A DNA stretch of 64,000 nt from Dorea longicatena (GTDB lineage Bacteria; Bacillota; Clostridia; Lachnospirales; Lachnospiraceae), in NCBI RefSeq assembly GCF_025150085.1, contig NZ_CP102280.1, positions 449,001 through 513,000 on the forward strand. Reading direction: 5' to 3'. Positions 8,799-16,797 of the stretch are shown here, piece after piece (position 1 is the first letter of the stretch; every line of letters begins with the position of its first letter). The notes below the pieces were generated by a model. The model was not told where the DNA came from. It worked only from the letters and a program-made list of their open reading frames with translations, and did not search any database. Both the position numbers and the translations under genes were made by a program.

Positions 8799-9551
8799 AT
8801 GAGGAAGGTAATTGAAGTCAGGAATCTATACAAGCTGTACCGTGTTGGTGATGAGTTTGTACGCGCACTGGATGGTGTGGATTTTGAGATATATGAAGGA
8901 GAGTTTTGTGCAATTGTCGGAACATCCGGTTCCGGTAAATCTACACTTCTGAATATGCTGGCGGGGCTGGAAAAACCGACAAAGGGAGAGGTCATCATTG
9001 CGGGAAAGCATATTGAAAAGTTAAATGAAGAACAATTGGTGACATTCCGGCGGGATCATGTGGGATTCATCTTTCAGTCATTTCATCTGATGGGAACGTT
9101 GAATGCGGTGGAAAATGTAGCATTGCCGCTTAGTTTCCGCGGCGTTCCAAGAGATGTAAGAGTACGAAAAGCCAATGAGATGTTAGATCTGGTAAAACTT
9201 GGAAAGCATAAGAAGCATCTGCCGAACCAGATGTCGGGCGGACAGCAGCAGAGAGTGGGAGTTGCCAGGGCACTGGTAGTAGATCCGGATATTATATTTG
9301 CCGATGAGCCGACAGGAAATTTGGATTCCCATACATCGGAAGAAGTCATGGAACTGATGCAGCGGGTGGTCAGAGAGCAGAAGAAGACACTGGTCATGGT
9401 CACACATGATGATCATCTGGCAACTTATGCGGACAGGGTATTTCATATCCGGGACGGCAGGATCATTAAGATAGAAGATAACCGATGGAAAAAAGGGAAA
9501 GAAGAGGGAGGAAGACATGCAGAAACGAATACAGAAAGAGACAGGAAATAA
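8799..9551 (+). CDS. ABC transporter ATP-binding protein (MacB/LolD type)
   Basis: Hydrolyses ATP to drive a MacB-like permease. Walker A GTSGSGKST (about residues 42-50), Q-loop FIFQSFHLMGTL, signature MSGGQQQRVGVARAL, Walker B IIFADEP and the VTHD switch are all intact. The 250-aa length is normal with a basic tail. An SD (GAGGAGG) precedes the ATG. First gene of a three-gene operon; its 3' end overlaps the next gene by 35 bp. Confidence 0.96.
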   Translation: MRKVIEVRNLYKLYRVGDEFVRALDGVDFEIYEGEFCAIVGTSGSGKSTLLNMLAGLEKPTKGEVIIAGKHIEKLNEEQLVTFRRDHVGFIFQSFHLMGTLNAVENVALPLSFRGVPRDVRVRKANEMLDLVKLGKHKKHLPNQMSGGQQQRVGVARALVVDPDIIFADEPTGNLDSHTSEEVMELMQRVVREQKKTLVMVTHDDHLATYADRVFHIRDGRIIKIEDNRWKKGKEEGGRHAETNTERDRK

Positions 9552-11103
9552 TTGCTTGAAAAGAATCATTGTTGCCTTTCTGGCAGTGATCATGATGACA
9601 ACTATGCTGCATCCGCAGATGGTACAGGCTGCAACAGGCACAGAGAAAGGAATTTTTATTGCATCGAAGAACAATGAAGCACCCGTATTTGAAGCAGGGA
9701 AAAAGAAAAACTGGAACTTTGTAATAACTAATAATTCTGGAAATGAGTTGAATAATGTTACAATAACGCCAGATTTGGGAGACAAGAATGAAGATTGGCC
9801 ATTTAAAACCGAAAAACAAAGCTATCAGAAAAGTTTAGGAACGCTTAAAATGGGACAACAACAAGAAGTTTCTTTTGAATTTATTCAAAGAGATGATGTT
9901 CCAACAAAAAGATATAAATTGAAATTTACAATATCTGCGGATGGGCAGGAAGAGACAGCAAAATGGTTTTATATGAATACCACAGCAAAGCCGGTACAGA
10001 AAGACACACAGGATAATAAAGACAACAAAGATACAGATGAAGGCAAGGATACAGGAAAAGGCAATGGAGCAGGCAGTGGTTCTGACACATCTTACCAGAC
10101 ACCGGATGCCGGCGGTTACAGTAACGGAGAAGCAGCTTACAGCGGAGGAGCCGGTGGAAGTACGGATGGAGGTGAAACTTCGGGAAATGGTTCTGTTCCG
10201 CGTGTGATCGTAACCGGATTTACAACCGATCCGGCAGAAGTCCGTGCGGGCAGTAATTTCAAGTTAACGATCCATCTGAAAAATACATCCAAGATGAAAG
10301 TCAGCAATATGCTGTTCGATCTTTCAGCACCGACAGAAGGCAGCGATGAACAGACGACATCACCGGCATTCCTTCCATCATCCGGTGCAAGCTCCATCTA
10401 TCTGGACAGCATTGCCCCGAATGGAACAGCCGATATCAGTATCGAACTGAATGCAAAATCAGATCTTCTTCAGAAGCCATACAACATGGAACTTTCCATG
10501 AAATATGAAGATCCGAATGCTACGCAGGTAGAAGGATCGTCAAGTATCTCTATTCCGGTGAAGCAGGATGCAAGATTTGAAATCAGCGATTTTGAGATCA
10601 GTCCGCAGAGCGTTGCTGTCGGTGAAGAAGCAAATGTGATGTGTAGTCTTTATAATCTGGGACGGATCAAGCTCTATAATGTAAAAGCTACATTTGAAGG
10701 AAAGAATATCAAAAAGTCGGAAGTATTTATCGGAAATATAGAATCCGGTGCAACCGGTTCGATTGATGTCATGCTGGAAGGAAAGAAAATATCGGATGGT
10801 CCGGCGAAGGTAACGATGACACTTAGTTATGAAGATGAATCGGGGAACATTTCAACAACCACGAAAGATCTGAATCTGGAAGTGACAGAAAAAGTGGATG
10901 ATGATGAGGCGGCAGCTTCCGATATGCCGGAGGAGACACAGAAAAGTTTTCCTGTAATTCCGGTTGTAATCGCAGCAGTGGTCATTGCAGTGGTGGCAGC
11001 AGTCGTAATACTTAAGAAGCGCAAAAAGAAACAGCTGGCAGAGATTGAAGAGGAGGAGTTATTGGATGAACTGGAACGATCTTCTGAGGATGAGCATCAA
11101 TAG
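9517..11103 (+). CDS. Membrane-anchored extracellular protein with COG1361/CARDB-like repeats
   Basis: A 528-aa exported protein. The signal peptide spans about residues 1-40 (basic start, hydrophobic core IVAFLAVIMMTTML, cleavage likely near VQA-AT). A beta-rich domain (about 45-150) is followed by a low-complexity Asp/Gly/Ser linker (about 160-225). Two more Ig-like domains of the CARDB/NEW3 style follow (FTTDPAEVRAGSNFKLTIHLKN; FEISPQSVAVGEEANVMCSLYN). A C-terminal membrane helix of Val/Ala/Ile and KKRKKK stop transfer close the protein. Its position between ATPase and permease suggests an extracytoplasmic adaptor replacing the MacA-type fusion protein. The transported cargo is unknown. 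Confidence 0.85.
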   Translation: MQKRIQKETGNNCLKRIIVAFLAVIMMTTMLHPQMVQAATGTEKGIFIASKNNEAPVFEAGKKKNWNFVITNNSGNELNNVTITPDLGDKNEDWPFKTEKQSYQKSLGTLKMGQQQEVSFEFIQRDDVPTKRYKLKFTISADGQEETAKWFYMNTTAKPVQKDTQDNKDNKDTDEGKDTGKGNGAGSGSDTSYQTPDAGGYSNGEAAYSGGAGGSTDGGETSGNGSVPRVIVTGFTTDPAEVRAGSNFKLTIHLKNTSKMKVSNMLFDLSAPTEGSDEQTTSPAFLPSSGASSIYLDSIAPNGTADISIELNAKSDLLQKPYNMELSMKYEDPNATQVEGSSSISIPVKQDARFEISDFEISPQSVAVGEEANVMCSLYNLGRIKLYNVKATFEGKNIKKSEVFIGNIESGATGSIDVMLEGKKISDGPAKVTMTLSYEDESGNISTTTKDLNLEVTEKVDDDEAAASDMPEETQKSFPVIPVVIAAVVIAVVAAVVILKKRKKKQLAEIEEEELLDELERSSEDEHQ

Positions 11104-12493
11104 TCTGCGGAGAAGGAAACTCCGTACATTTCTGACGGTCCTTGGTGTGTTGATCGGTACAGCTTCGATTGTAGTGATGATCTCACTCGGACTTGGTATG
11201 CAGCAGTCTCTTTATAAGGAAGTGGAACAGTCAGGAGGTCTGACCAGTATCACTGTGACCGGATCGGACAACAGTGACGGTATGACGACAGAAAGTATGG
11301 GATCAGGACAGGAGACAGAAAAAAGGATAGATGACCAGTTGGTTGAAAAGATCAGTAAAATGGATCATGTGAAATTAGCTGCACCAATCTATGAGACTTC
11401 GGTGATCCTGCTGAAAGGCTCCTATATGGCGTATGTCCAGCTGCAAGGAATGACACCGGAAGGCCTGAAATCCCTAAATATGGATCTTGGAGATGGAACG
11501 CTTCCAAAGACCGGAACAGGACATCTGGAGCTGATATTCGGAAATGGCGTGATCACTGATTTTTATGAAACAGGAAGCGGAAATGGATATTATGATACCG
11601 GGAAAGTCCCGAATATCAATCTGATGAAAGATTCTCTTTTCATGATCACGGATACAGAGAATTACAATAGTGACAGCAGCACAGCCTTTGGAGACAGTAC
11701 AGACGGAACAGCAGGTGCAGGGAGCCAGTCAGATTCCGGAACCGGACAGACAAAACCTGTCCAAAAATATGTAGTAAGGGCAAGCGGTGTGATAAATGGT
11801 GGCCTGGATGACTATTCCAATAATTATGACAGTGTATTTTGTGACCTGGAGACTTTAAAGCAGTTATTGCGGAAAGAATATGCAGGCAAAGTCATTCCGG
11901 GACAGCCGAAGACCAAAGCTGGAAAGGCATTAAAAGGCTTCTATTATACGTCATTAAAAGTGAAAGCAGACGATATAGATCACGTGAATGAGGTCGCTGA
12001 TGTAATCCGTAATATGGGATATAATGTTGAGACCAATGCGGAATATCTGGACAGTATGAAGAGTCAGTTCGCGATTGTACAGGCGGTGCTCGGAGGTATT
12101 GGTGCGGTGTCATTACTGGTAGCTGCAATCGGAATTGCAAATACGATGATGATGTCCATTTATGAACGGACAAAGGAAATCGGTGTGATGAAGGTACTTG
12201 GATGCAGTCTTAGGAATATCCGGGAAATGTTCCTGCTGGAAGCAGCGTTTATAGGTCTTCTCGGAGGAATTGCCGGAAATATTCTAAGCTTCGTAATGTC
12301 AGCAGCCATTAATATAATTGTTGGAAGCAGCGGCGCTATGTCGATGGGAACAGACAGCACGATATCTTATATTCCGTGGTGGCTTGTGCTGATGTCCATG
12401 GTATTTGCAGTGCTGGTCGGAGTGCTGGCGGGATATTTCCCGGCGAAACGGGCAATGAAGCTGAGTCCGCTTGCGGCGATCAGGAATGAATAA
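11066..12493 (+). CDS. ABC transporter permease, MacB/FtsX type
   Basis: A 475-aa permease. N-terminal helix after RRRKLRTFLTVLGVLIGTASIVV, a long extracellular MacB_PCD domain (about residues 45-335, rich in Gly/Ser/Asp), then three C-terminal helices (AVLGGIGAVSLLVAAIGIANTM onward). The cytosolic FtsX motif YERTKEIGVMKVLG is clear. ATG at 11066 is chosen because GAGGAGG lies just upstream; the reading frame is open from a TTG at 11045. It overlaps the adaptor gene by 38 bp. Confidence 0.94.
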   Translation: MNWNDLLRMSINSLRRRKLRTFLTVLGVLIGTASIVVMISLGLGMQQSLYKEVEQSGGLTSITVTGSDNSDGMTTESMGSGQETEKRIDDQLVEKISKMDHVKLAAPIYETSVILLKGSYMAYVQLQGMTPEGLKSLNMDLGDGTLPKTGTGHLELIFGNGVITDFYETGSGNGYYDTGKVPNINLMKDSLFMITDTENYNSDSSTAFGDSTDGTAGAGSQSDSGTGQTKPVQKYVVRASGVINGGLDDYSNNYDSVFCDLETLKQLLRKEYAGKVIPGQPKTKAGKALKGFYYTSLKVKADDIDHVNEVADVIRNMGYNVETNAEYLDSMKSQFAIVQAVLGGIGAVSLLVAAIGIANTMMMSIYERTKEIGVMKVLGCSLRNIREMFLLEAAFIGLLGGIAGNILSFVMSAAINIIVGSSGAMSMGTDSTISYIPWWLVLMSMVFAVLVGVLAGYFPAKRAMKLSPLAAIRNE

Positions 12494-12528
12494 AACATAA
12501 GAAAGAAGTCAGGTAAGCCTGGTATGCT

Positions 12529-12572
12529 ACCCTCATATAGGACAATGAAATATAAAAGTCCTATATGGGGGT
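12529..12572 (+). promoter_or_regulatory. IS left-end hairpin masking the orfA ribosome site
   Basis: ACCCTCATATAGGAC (12529-12543) pairs with GTCCTATATGGGGGT (12558-12572): 15 bp with one G-T pair. The right arm contains the GGGGG Shine-Dalgarno of orfA (ATG at 12579). A transcript entering from outside would contain both arms and hide the site, while one started inside the loop would not. This is the classic protection against read-in transcription. Confidence 0.65.
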
Positions 12573-12578
12573 ATTTTC

Positions 12579-13265
12579 ATGTTCAGAAAGAGTAAGATAG
12601 AACCAGTAGAAAAAGTAAAAATAGTCGAACGCTACCTTGCAGGAGAAATTGGCATACAGCAAGCAGGAAAAGAATTGGGAGTTGATCATCATAGTATTCG
12701 AAATTGGATTTCTATTTATCAGTATGATGGACCAACTGGATTACTCAATCAACCGAAAAACAAATCTTATTCAAAAGATTTAAAAATATCTGCTATAAAT
12801 GATTATCTTAACGGAGAAGGATCTCTTCAGGATATTTGCACAAAATACGGAATTCGTTCACACAGACAGCTTTCCGATTGGATTAAGGTGTATAATTCTG
12901 GTGGAATATTAAAAACATCCACTGGAGGTGCTTACATGAAAAAGGCAAAGAACACTACACTTGATGAGAGATTAAAAATAGTAACAGATTGTCTTGCAAA
13001 TGATAAGAATTATGGTGCAATGGCACTCAAATATGATTGTTCCTATCAACAAGTTCGCAATTGGGTAATACGATACGAAAAGATGGGTCAAGCGGGTCTG
13101 GAAGACAGACGTGGACGTCGTATAGCTTCTCTTCCAAGCAGAACACCTGAAGAAGAGCTACGTGACAAGATAGCTGAACTGGAAAGAAGAAATCTAGACT
13201 TACAAATGGAGAATGATCTGTTAAAAAAAGTCAGAGAACTGGAAAGGAGGGGTCGCTATCTTTAA
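12579..13265 (+). CDS. IS3-family transposase OrfA (helix-turn-helix)
   Basis: DNA-binding part of the transposase, 228 aa. Three helix-turn-helix repeats are visible (about residues 8-60, 65-105, 125-170), each ending in a RNWI/SDWI-like recognition helix. A C-terminal leucine zipper-like coiled coil follows (EELRDKIAELERRNLDLQMENDLL). It is longer than the usual OrfA of about 100-175 aa because of the extra repeats. The stop lies beyond the A7 tract used to enter orfB. Confidence 0.92.
   Translation: MFRKSKIEPVEKVKIVERYLAGEIGIQQAGKELGVDHHSIRNWISIYQYDGPTGLLNQPKNKSYSKDLKISAINDYLNGEGSLQDICTKYGIRSHRQLSDWIKVYNSGGILKTSTGGAYMKKAKNTTLDERLKIVTDCLANDKNYGAMALKYDCSYQQVRNWVIRYEKMGQAGLEDRRGRRIASLPSRTPEEELRDKIAELERRNLDLQMENDLLKKVRELERRGRYL
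13223..13230 (+). other. Programmed -1 frameshift site (A7-G)
   Basis: TTA AAA AAA G in the OrfA frame allows a -1 slip into the OrfB frame, which is open from this point to 14158. This is the usual way IS3 elements make the OrfAB fusion transposase. Confidence 0.75.
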
Positions 13266-14158
13266 TCCATCGGTTAGCCGAATATGAAGCCATCCAAAAA
13301 CTATCGTCTACTAAGCATTATCCCATAGATAGACTTTGTAAATATCTTAATGTTACACGTTCTGCGTATTACCGCTGGGGAAAATATCCGAAAAGTAATA
13401 ATGAACTTCGAAACGAAAGACTATCCACTGAAATCCAAAGGATTCATCACCAGCATCCAGATATGGGATACCGAAGGATTCGTGATGAATTAGATGGACA
13501 TAAAGGAATTCATGTGAATGATAAACGAGTACTTCGTATTTGTAGGAAATACGATATAAAATCAAATATTAAATGGAAACCTAAGAGTTGTACCAGAGGA
13601 GACAGAAATCCTGATCACATAGCAAAAAACTATTTACACCGTGAATTTCACGCCGAAAAACCGAATGAAAAGTGGCTTACAGATGTTTCTGAATTTAAAT
13701 ACTACAACGGAATAGAAGTTCATAAAGTTTATCTGAGTGCTATTTTAGATTTATATGATAGAAGGATTGTTTCCTTTAAAATCAGCGATCATAATGATAA
13801 TCCATTAGTTATGGACACGTTTGATGAGGCTGTTCGTCAGGAGCCAGATGCACACCCATTAGTTCATTCTGATCGAGGCTTTCAATATACAAGCGCACAG
13901 TTTTATACTAGATTAAAAAAACATCATATGAAGCAGAGTATGTCTAGAGTTGCCCACTGTATTGACAATGGACCAATGGAAGGGTTTTGGGGAATTCTAA
14001 AACGAGAAATGTATTATAAACAGCGTTTTAATGACAGAAGCTCTTTGATTACTGCGATAGCTAATTACATAGATTACTACAACAACCAACGACTTCAAAG
14101 GAAACTGCATGTAATGACACCAATGAAATATCATGAGCAATATACAAAAGCAGCATAA
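13229..14158 (+). CDS. IS3-family transposase OrfB (DDE integrase domain; expressed as OrfAB)
   Basis: Catalytic half of the transposase. From the frameshift point the frame reads HRLAEYEAIQKLSS..., then the HTH_21-like region with MGYRRIRDEL. The integrase core follows: first Asp in WLTDVSEF, second in LVHSDRGFQYTS, and Glu in NGPMEGFWGILKRE, giving the D-D-35-E spacing of IS3 enzymes. The first ATG in this frame is 13463, but homology extends upstream, so synthesis by frameshifting is favoured. It ends 2 bp before the IS transcription-stop hairpin. Confidence 0.92.
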   Translation, partial: SQRTGKEGSLSLIHRLAEYEAIQKLSSTKHYPIDRLCKYLNVTRSAYYRWGKYPKSNNELRNERLSTEIQRIHHQHPDMGYRRIRDELDGHKGIHVNDKRVLRICRKYDIKSNIKWKPKSCTRGDRNPDHIAKNYLHREFHAEKPNEKWLTDVSEFKYYNGIEVHKVYLSAILDLYDRRIVSFKISDHNDNPLVMDTFDEAVRQEPDAHPLVHSDRGFQYTSAQFYTRLKKHHMKQSMSRVAHCIDNGPMEGFWGILKREMYYKQRFNDRSSLITAIANYIDYYNNQRLQRKLHVMTPMKYHEQYTKAA

Positions 14159-14159
14159 A

Positions 14160-14190
14160 ATATCGCCAGCCATAGCATGGCTGACGATAC
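14160..14190 (+). terminator. IS right-end terminator hairpin
   Basis: TATCGcCAGCCAT-agc-ATGGCTGaCGATA with one C-A mismatch sits immediately after orfB and is followed by an A/T-rich stretch ending in T runs. Confidence 0.65.
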
Positions 14191-14287
14191 AAAAATTTAT
14201 TATTTTTTATTGTCCTCTTGACGGGGAGCATACCAGCCCTCAGTAAACGGTGGCCGCCTGACTTCTTTTTTGTTATTTATGCATAGT

Positions 14288-14551
14288 TTATTCTTCAATA
14301 ATATGAATCTCCAGATAATCAAAATCAATGGAATCCACAAAGTTATCCTGATAGAATCTTGTCTTGTCATGTCTTTTGAATTCATCAATATTATGATCCA
14401 GCCAGATCGGTTTGCTGAGGTCGAACTCATAACAGATCGAGTCCAGAGCATTGAAGATCTTATGCGTTCTGGTGTCATCCGTCTCATCGCAGATTACGGT
14501 GTCGCGCAGCATATGATTATCTTTAAATTCTTTTCCCCATAAACGGAACAT
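14288..14551 (-). CDS. Conserved hypothetical protein (87 aa)
   Basis: A small acidic protein (MFRLWGKEFKDNHMLRD... ending YLEIHIIEE) with no assignable motif. Start at 14551 is set by GGAGG 7 nt upstream. It has the look of a small, conserved clostridial protein with alternating beta strands. It was probably the convergent neighbour of the ABC operon, sharing the now-interrupted terminator, before the IS arrived. Confidence 0.7.
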   Translation of the reverse strand: MFRLWGKEFKDNHMLRDTVICDETDDTRTHKIFNALDSICYEFDLSKPIWLDHNIDEFKRHDKTRFYQDNFVDSIDFDYLEIHIIEE

Positions 14552-14701
14552 ATGAAGTCCTCCTGTTCGTGTATATATTTGGATTTTCAGATTGGAAAAT
14601 CTAAAGAATATTACAATTTGATATTCCAAGTATACAGGGAATAAAACACAAAGTAAAGGCGGAAAATTGTCGTAAAAAAAACAATTCTTGTTTTCTGCTC
14701 A

Positions 14702-14740
14702 AGTGTATGATACACTCGTGACATGTGACAAGACACATGT
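14702..14740 (+). promoter_or_regulatory. Two dyads upstream of the PTS-IIC-like gene
   Basis: AGTGTA-tga-TACACT (14702-14716) and ACATGTG-acaaga-CACATGT (14721-14740) are perfect inverted repeats about 80-115 bp before the next start codon. They look like operators or a leader hairpin. No regulator gene adjoins, so the binding protein is unknown. Confidence 0.45.
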
Positions 14741-14817
14741 AAATGCAAACGAAATATCTGTAAATCAGCATTGATCGACAAAAAATAGCAGATAAGGAAG
14801 GACGAGGAGAACGTTAT

Positions 14818-15882
14818 ATGGAAAAAGTAAAGAAAGTATTAGACCGCATCTTCATTGAAGGCTTAAGCGCCATGGCGCACGGTCTGTTCGCAACACTGAT
14901 CATCGGCACGATCATCCAGCAGATTGGAACATTTATGGGTGGAAATATTGGAGAGATGATCTTCATCGCAGGTAAGCTTGCAGCAGCCCTTACCGGAGCC
15001 GGTATTGGTGTGGCAGTAGCCTATAAGTTTAAGGAAGCACCGCTGGTAGTGGTGTCGGCAGCAACGGCCGGAATGGCAGGTGCATTTGCAAGCAGTATCC
15101 TGGCCGGAAAGGTATTCGTAGACGGAGCTATGGTATTTGCCGGACCGGGAGAGCCGCTGGGAGCGTTCATTGCCGCTTATGTGGGAATCTTCTTCGGACA
15201 TATGGTATCCGGAAAGACGAAGGTAGATATCCTGGTGACTCCGGTTGTGACGATTGGAAGTGGATGTCTGGTAGGATTCCTGATCGGACCACCGATCTCG
15301 GGATTCATGAGCTGGCTTGGTTCACTGATCAACTGGGGAACAGAACAGCAGCCGTTCCTGATGGGAATTATCGTATCTGTACTGATGGGAATGATCCTGA
15401 CACTGCCGATCAGTTCAGCAGCACTTGGTGTAATCCTGAATCTGTCCGGTCTGGCAGCAGGTGCGGCAACGGTTGGATGCTGCTGTAATATGGTAGGATT
15501 TGCCGTGGCAAGTTACCGTGAAAATAAAGTCGGAGGACTTTTGGCACAGGGAATCGGAACTTCGATGCTGCAGGTTCCGAATATTGTGAAGAAGCCGGTG
15601 ATCTGGCTTCCGGCGATTATATCGAGTGCAATCCTCGGACCGGTGGGAACACTGGTACTCCATATGACGAACAATGCGACCGGTTCCGGTATGGGAACGG
15701 CAGGATTAGTGGGACAGATCATGACATGGCAGACGATGATCCAGACAGAGTCTGCACAAATGGTGCTGATCAAGATCTTGCTGATCCAGATTGTGCTTCC
15801 GGCAGTTGTGACACTTGGTGTTTCAGAATTCATGAGAAAGAAAGACTGGATCAAGATGGGAGATATGAAGCTGGAATTTTAA
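14818..15882 (+). CDS. PTS-type IIC membrane protein, PfoR-like
   Basis: A 354-aa membrane protein with about nine or ten hydrophobic segments, Gly/Ala rich, of the PTS_IIC_2/PfoR type. It has no phosphorylation (IIA/IIB) domains and no neighbouring PTS genes. Stretches such as GPPISGFMSWLGSLINWGTEQQPFLMGI and TLPISSAALGVIL are family-like. Clostridial PfoR was described as a regulator of perfringolysin, but the transported solute of such stand-alone IIC proteins is not established. Confidence 0.8.
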   Translation: MEKVKKVLDRIFIEGLSAMAHGLFATLIIGTIIQQIGTFMGGNIGEMIFIAGKLAAALTGAGIGVAVAYKFKEAPLVVVSAATAGMAGAFASSILAGKVFVDGAMVFAGPGEPLGAFIAAYVGIFFGHMVSGKTKVDILVTPVVTIGSGCLVGFLIGPPISGFMSWLGSLINWGTEQQPFLMGIIVSVLMGMILTLPISSAALGVILNLSGLAAGAATVGCCCNMVGFAVASYRENKVGGLLAQGIGTSMLQVPNIVKKPVIWLPAIISSAILGPVGTLVLHMTNNATGSGMGTAGLVGQIMTWQTMIQTESAQMVLIKILLIQIVLPAVVTLGVSEFMRKKDWIKMGDMKLEF

Positions 15883-15967
15883 AGTGTTATATTTAAATTA
15901 TCGTGTGTAAAAAACATGTACGAAAAATGACAGGATAAAATAAAACTTCATAATATAATGTAAAGAG

Positions 15968-16005
15968 TGCCTGGAAAACTGCGGTTAGTAGATTTCCAGG
16001 CATTT
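15968..16005 (+). terminator. Terminator after the PTS-IIC-like gene
   Basis: TGCCTGGAAA (15968-15977) pairs perfectly with TTTCCAGGCA (15993-16002), followed by a short T-rich tail. Confidence 0.7.
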
Positions 16006-16096
16006 ACATTTCAGACTTAAACGATTATAATGTCCAATAGAATAAAAATGAGTTCAATTTTTACATAGATTTTTAGGAGAAAGCAGGTAGAATGTT

Positions 16097-16621
16097 ATGA
16101 TGGGCACAGGAAGAATTCATATGTATTACGGAGATGGCAAAGGAAAGACAACAGCAGCAGTCGGCCAGGCAGTCAGAGCCGCCGGATATGGACTTCAGGT
16201 GCTCTTCTTCCAGTTCCTGAAGGACAATTCATCGAATGAAAGAAAGATTCTGGAAGCAGTACCGGGGATCACCTGTCTTCCGGGGCGTGATCAGGTGAAA
16301 TTCGTAAGCCGGATGAACGGGGATGAGAAAGCAGAGCTGCGTCATTATAACAACAAAGCACTGGATGAGATCGTGAAGTTCTGTACGAATTTTGATGTAC
16401 TGGTGCTGGATGAAGCATTATGTGCGATCCATCTGAATGTCTTAAGTGAGGAGAAGATCAGAAGTTTTCTGGAGCATAAACCGCGTGGACTGGAGGTTAT
16501 CTTAACAGGGCATGAAGTATCGCAGGATATGTTGGATCTTGCAGATTATGCAACGATGATGATGAAGGTGAAGCACCCATATGACCGTAAGGTAATGGCA
16601 AGAGAAGGAATTGAATTCTAA
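16097..16621 (+). CDS. cobO: ATP:cob(I)alamin / cob(I)yrinic acid a,c-diamide adenosyltransferase (CobO/BtuR)
   Basis: Adenosylates corrinoids using ATP, making adenosylcobalamin precursors. The P-loop GDGKGKTTAAVGQAVRAAGYG near the N-terminus is unique to this family, and VLVLDEALCAI gives the Walker B-like Asp. EVILTGHEVSQDMLDLADYATMM is the conserved C-terminal motif. The 174-aa length is typical. The start may be either of two adjacent ATGs (16097 or 16100). Stands alone; no cobalamin riboswitch is visible upstream. Confidence 0.93.
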   Translation: MMGTGRIHMYYGDGKGKTTAAVGQAVRAAGYGLQVLFFQFLKDNSSNERKILEAVPGITCLPGRDQVKFVSRMNGDEKAELRHYNNKALDEIVKFCTNFDVLVLDEALCAIHLNVLSEEKIRSFLEHKPRGLEVILTGHEVSQDMLDLADYATMMMKVKHPYDRKVMAREGIEF

Positions 16622-16645
16622 AAGTAGAAATTATAAAAGATATAG

Positions 16646-16672
16646 AGAAGCTGTCGGATGACGGCTTCTTTT
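16646..16672 (+). terminator. Terminator after cobO
   Basis: AGAAGC-t-GTC-ggat-GAC-g-GCTTCT followed by TT lies 25 bp after the stop codon. Confidence 0.7.
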
Positions 16673-16797
16673 GTAGTTTATAAATGTATAATCTTTCTTA
16701 AATAAATGTGAAAAATATGACATATTAGTACAGCTTATGGTATAATATTAACAGTGCTGGTTTAACTCTTCGCGAAGAGAGGAGAGAGAACATTTAT

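Larger units (their letters stand above)
12520..14235 (+). mobile_element. Intact IS3-family (IS150-group-like) insertion sequence, 1716 bp
   Basis: The ends are imperfect inverted repeats beginning TGGTATGCT and ending AGCATACCA, with similarity continuing through AGGACAAT about 20 bp in. Two overlapping transposase frames with a slippery A7 tract, a DDE integrase core, a hairpin at the left end and a transcription-stop hairpin at the right end are all present. I see no inactivating mutation, so it may still be mobile. Confidence 0.92.
12517..14238. repeat. 3-bp target site duplication (GCC) around the IS
   Basis: GCC at 12517-12519 and GCC at 14236-14238 flank the element directly. A 3-bp duplication fits IS3-family members of the IS150 group. 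Confidence 0.75.
12502..14268. terminator. Operon terminator hairpin split by the IS element
   Basis: AAAGAAGTCAGG (12502-12513) and CCTGACTTCTTT (14257-14268) are perfectly complementary, and the second is followed by a run of T. They are separated only by the IS element and its short flanks. With the IS and one copy of the GCC duplication removed they form a textbook 12-bp terminator stem just after the permease gene. Confidence 0.85.
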
